Below, piece after piece: positions 6,063-6,264 of a DNA stretch of 6,264 nt. Origin of the DNA: RYN-433 sp036558265 (GTDB lineage: Bacteria > Planctomycetota > Phycisphaerae > Tepidisphaerales > Tepidisphaeraceae); contig DATBFY010000778.1 in the NCBI GenBank assembly GCA_036558265.1, positions 1 through 6,264 of the forward strand, written 5' to 3'. A program made the translations under genes and the position numbers. The notes beneath the pieces are model-generated. The model was not told the origin of the DNA, did not search any database, and saw only the letters and a program-made list of their open reading frames with translations. The stretch's first letter is position 1, and each line of letters begins with the position of its first letter.

Positions 6063-6264
6063 ATGACCTGGCTGACAGATATCATTCGAGCACTGCGCGC
6101 GAATGGTGGAGAGGCGCCACTGCCGCAACTGTATCGATGGATTCAGCGAAATCGCCAAAGCGAGTTGCCACCGAACTTCACCGCCGCAATACGGGCGACG
6201 CTGCAGCGCTATTGTTCCAGCGCTCGACAGTACGATGAGCATAACCCGGACCTCTTCGCAAACC
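6063..6264 (+). CDS. N-terminal fragment of a protein with a HARE-HTH-like winged helix (3' end outside the window)
   Basis: From the ATG at 6063 the frame is open for 67 codons to the window end: MTWLTDIIRALRANGGEAPL, then PQLYRWIQRNRQSELPPNF, TAAIRATLQRYCSSARQYD and a final EHNPDLFAN. The pattern fits the HARE-HTH-type winged helix found at the N-termini of restriction endonucleases and other DNA-acting proteins: a helix ending in GGEA, then L..LY..., a PPNF.A.IR.TLQ helix and a DLF strand. In that family the segment after DLF usually continues into a VWGL-type ending, which would lie just outside. The effector domain is not visible, so the function is open; a nuclease or modification-dependent restriction protein is one possibility. 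Codon use (caa, cga, aat, gca) is much less C-ending than in groEL, suggesting acquisition. It is divergent from the transposase gene. Confidence 0.65.
   Translation, partial: MTWLTDIIRALRANGGEAPLPQLYRWIQRNRQSELPPNFTAAIRATLQRYCSSARQYDEHNPDLFAN

Noticed and set aside
5872..6066. Small + strand frame ending in a TGA that overlaps the ATG at 6063 (ATGA), suggesting translational coupling
   Set aside because: It begins next to and runs through the 42-base palindrome, shows no motif and has no ribosome binding site. The overlap is probably chance.

Overview
The window comes from a GC-rich bacterial chromosome. The likeliest source is Planctomycetota, possibly class Phycisphaerae. This is inferred from the style of GroEL and GroES, the strong preference for C-ending codons, and a transposase-like protein with the 'DHPRGYVQRG' motif that I associate with that phylum. 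No rRNA or other decisive marker is present, so the placement is tentative.

Positions 1-5154 hold five genes, all on the + strand. They are the C-terminal part of a TgpA-type membrane transglutaminase (open at the left edge), cinA (nicotinamide-nucleotide amidase / competence-damage protein), a stand-alone CheY-like receiver protein, groES and groEL. The last three may be co-transcribed: the gaps are 54 and 65 bases, both chaperonin genes have clear Shine-Dalgarno sequences, and no HrcA/CIRCE operator is visible. The gaps between these genes are unusual. Three contain runs of a related heptamer with consensus CNACTRA, and a fourth contains a different heptamer, tccatcc, in tandem. Several gaps also carry hairpins.

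Positions 5155-6264 look like accessory DNA. Two palindromes with a shared core lie just after groEL, and the first could also end groEL transcription. Next, on the - strand, is a small Y1/HUH-type (RAYT/IS200-like) transposase gene, 5285-5824. A third copy of the same palindrome lies inside this gene, immediately after the HUH motif, and the reading frame stays open through it. Upstream of the gene is a different pair of palindromes at 5882-5937. At the right edge a gene starts at 6063 on the + strand and runs out of the window. Its N-terminus resembles a HARE-HTH-type winged helix of the kind seen in restriction and other DNA-directed proteins, and its codon use is less GC-biased than that of the core genes.

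The most interesting content is the transposase with its palindrome family, including the copy inside the coding region, and the heptamer tracts in the gene gaps.
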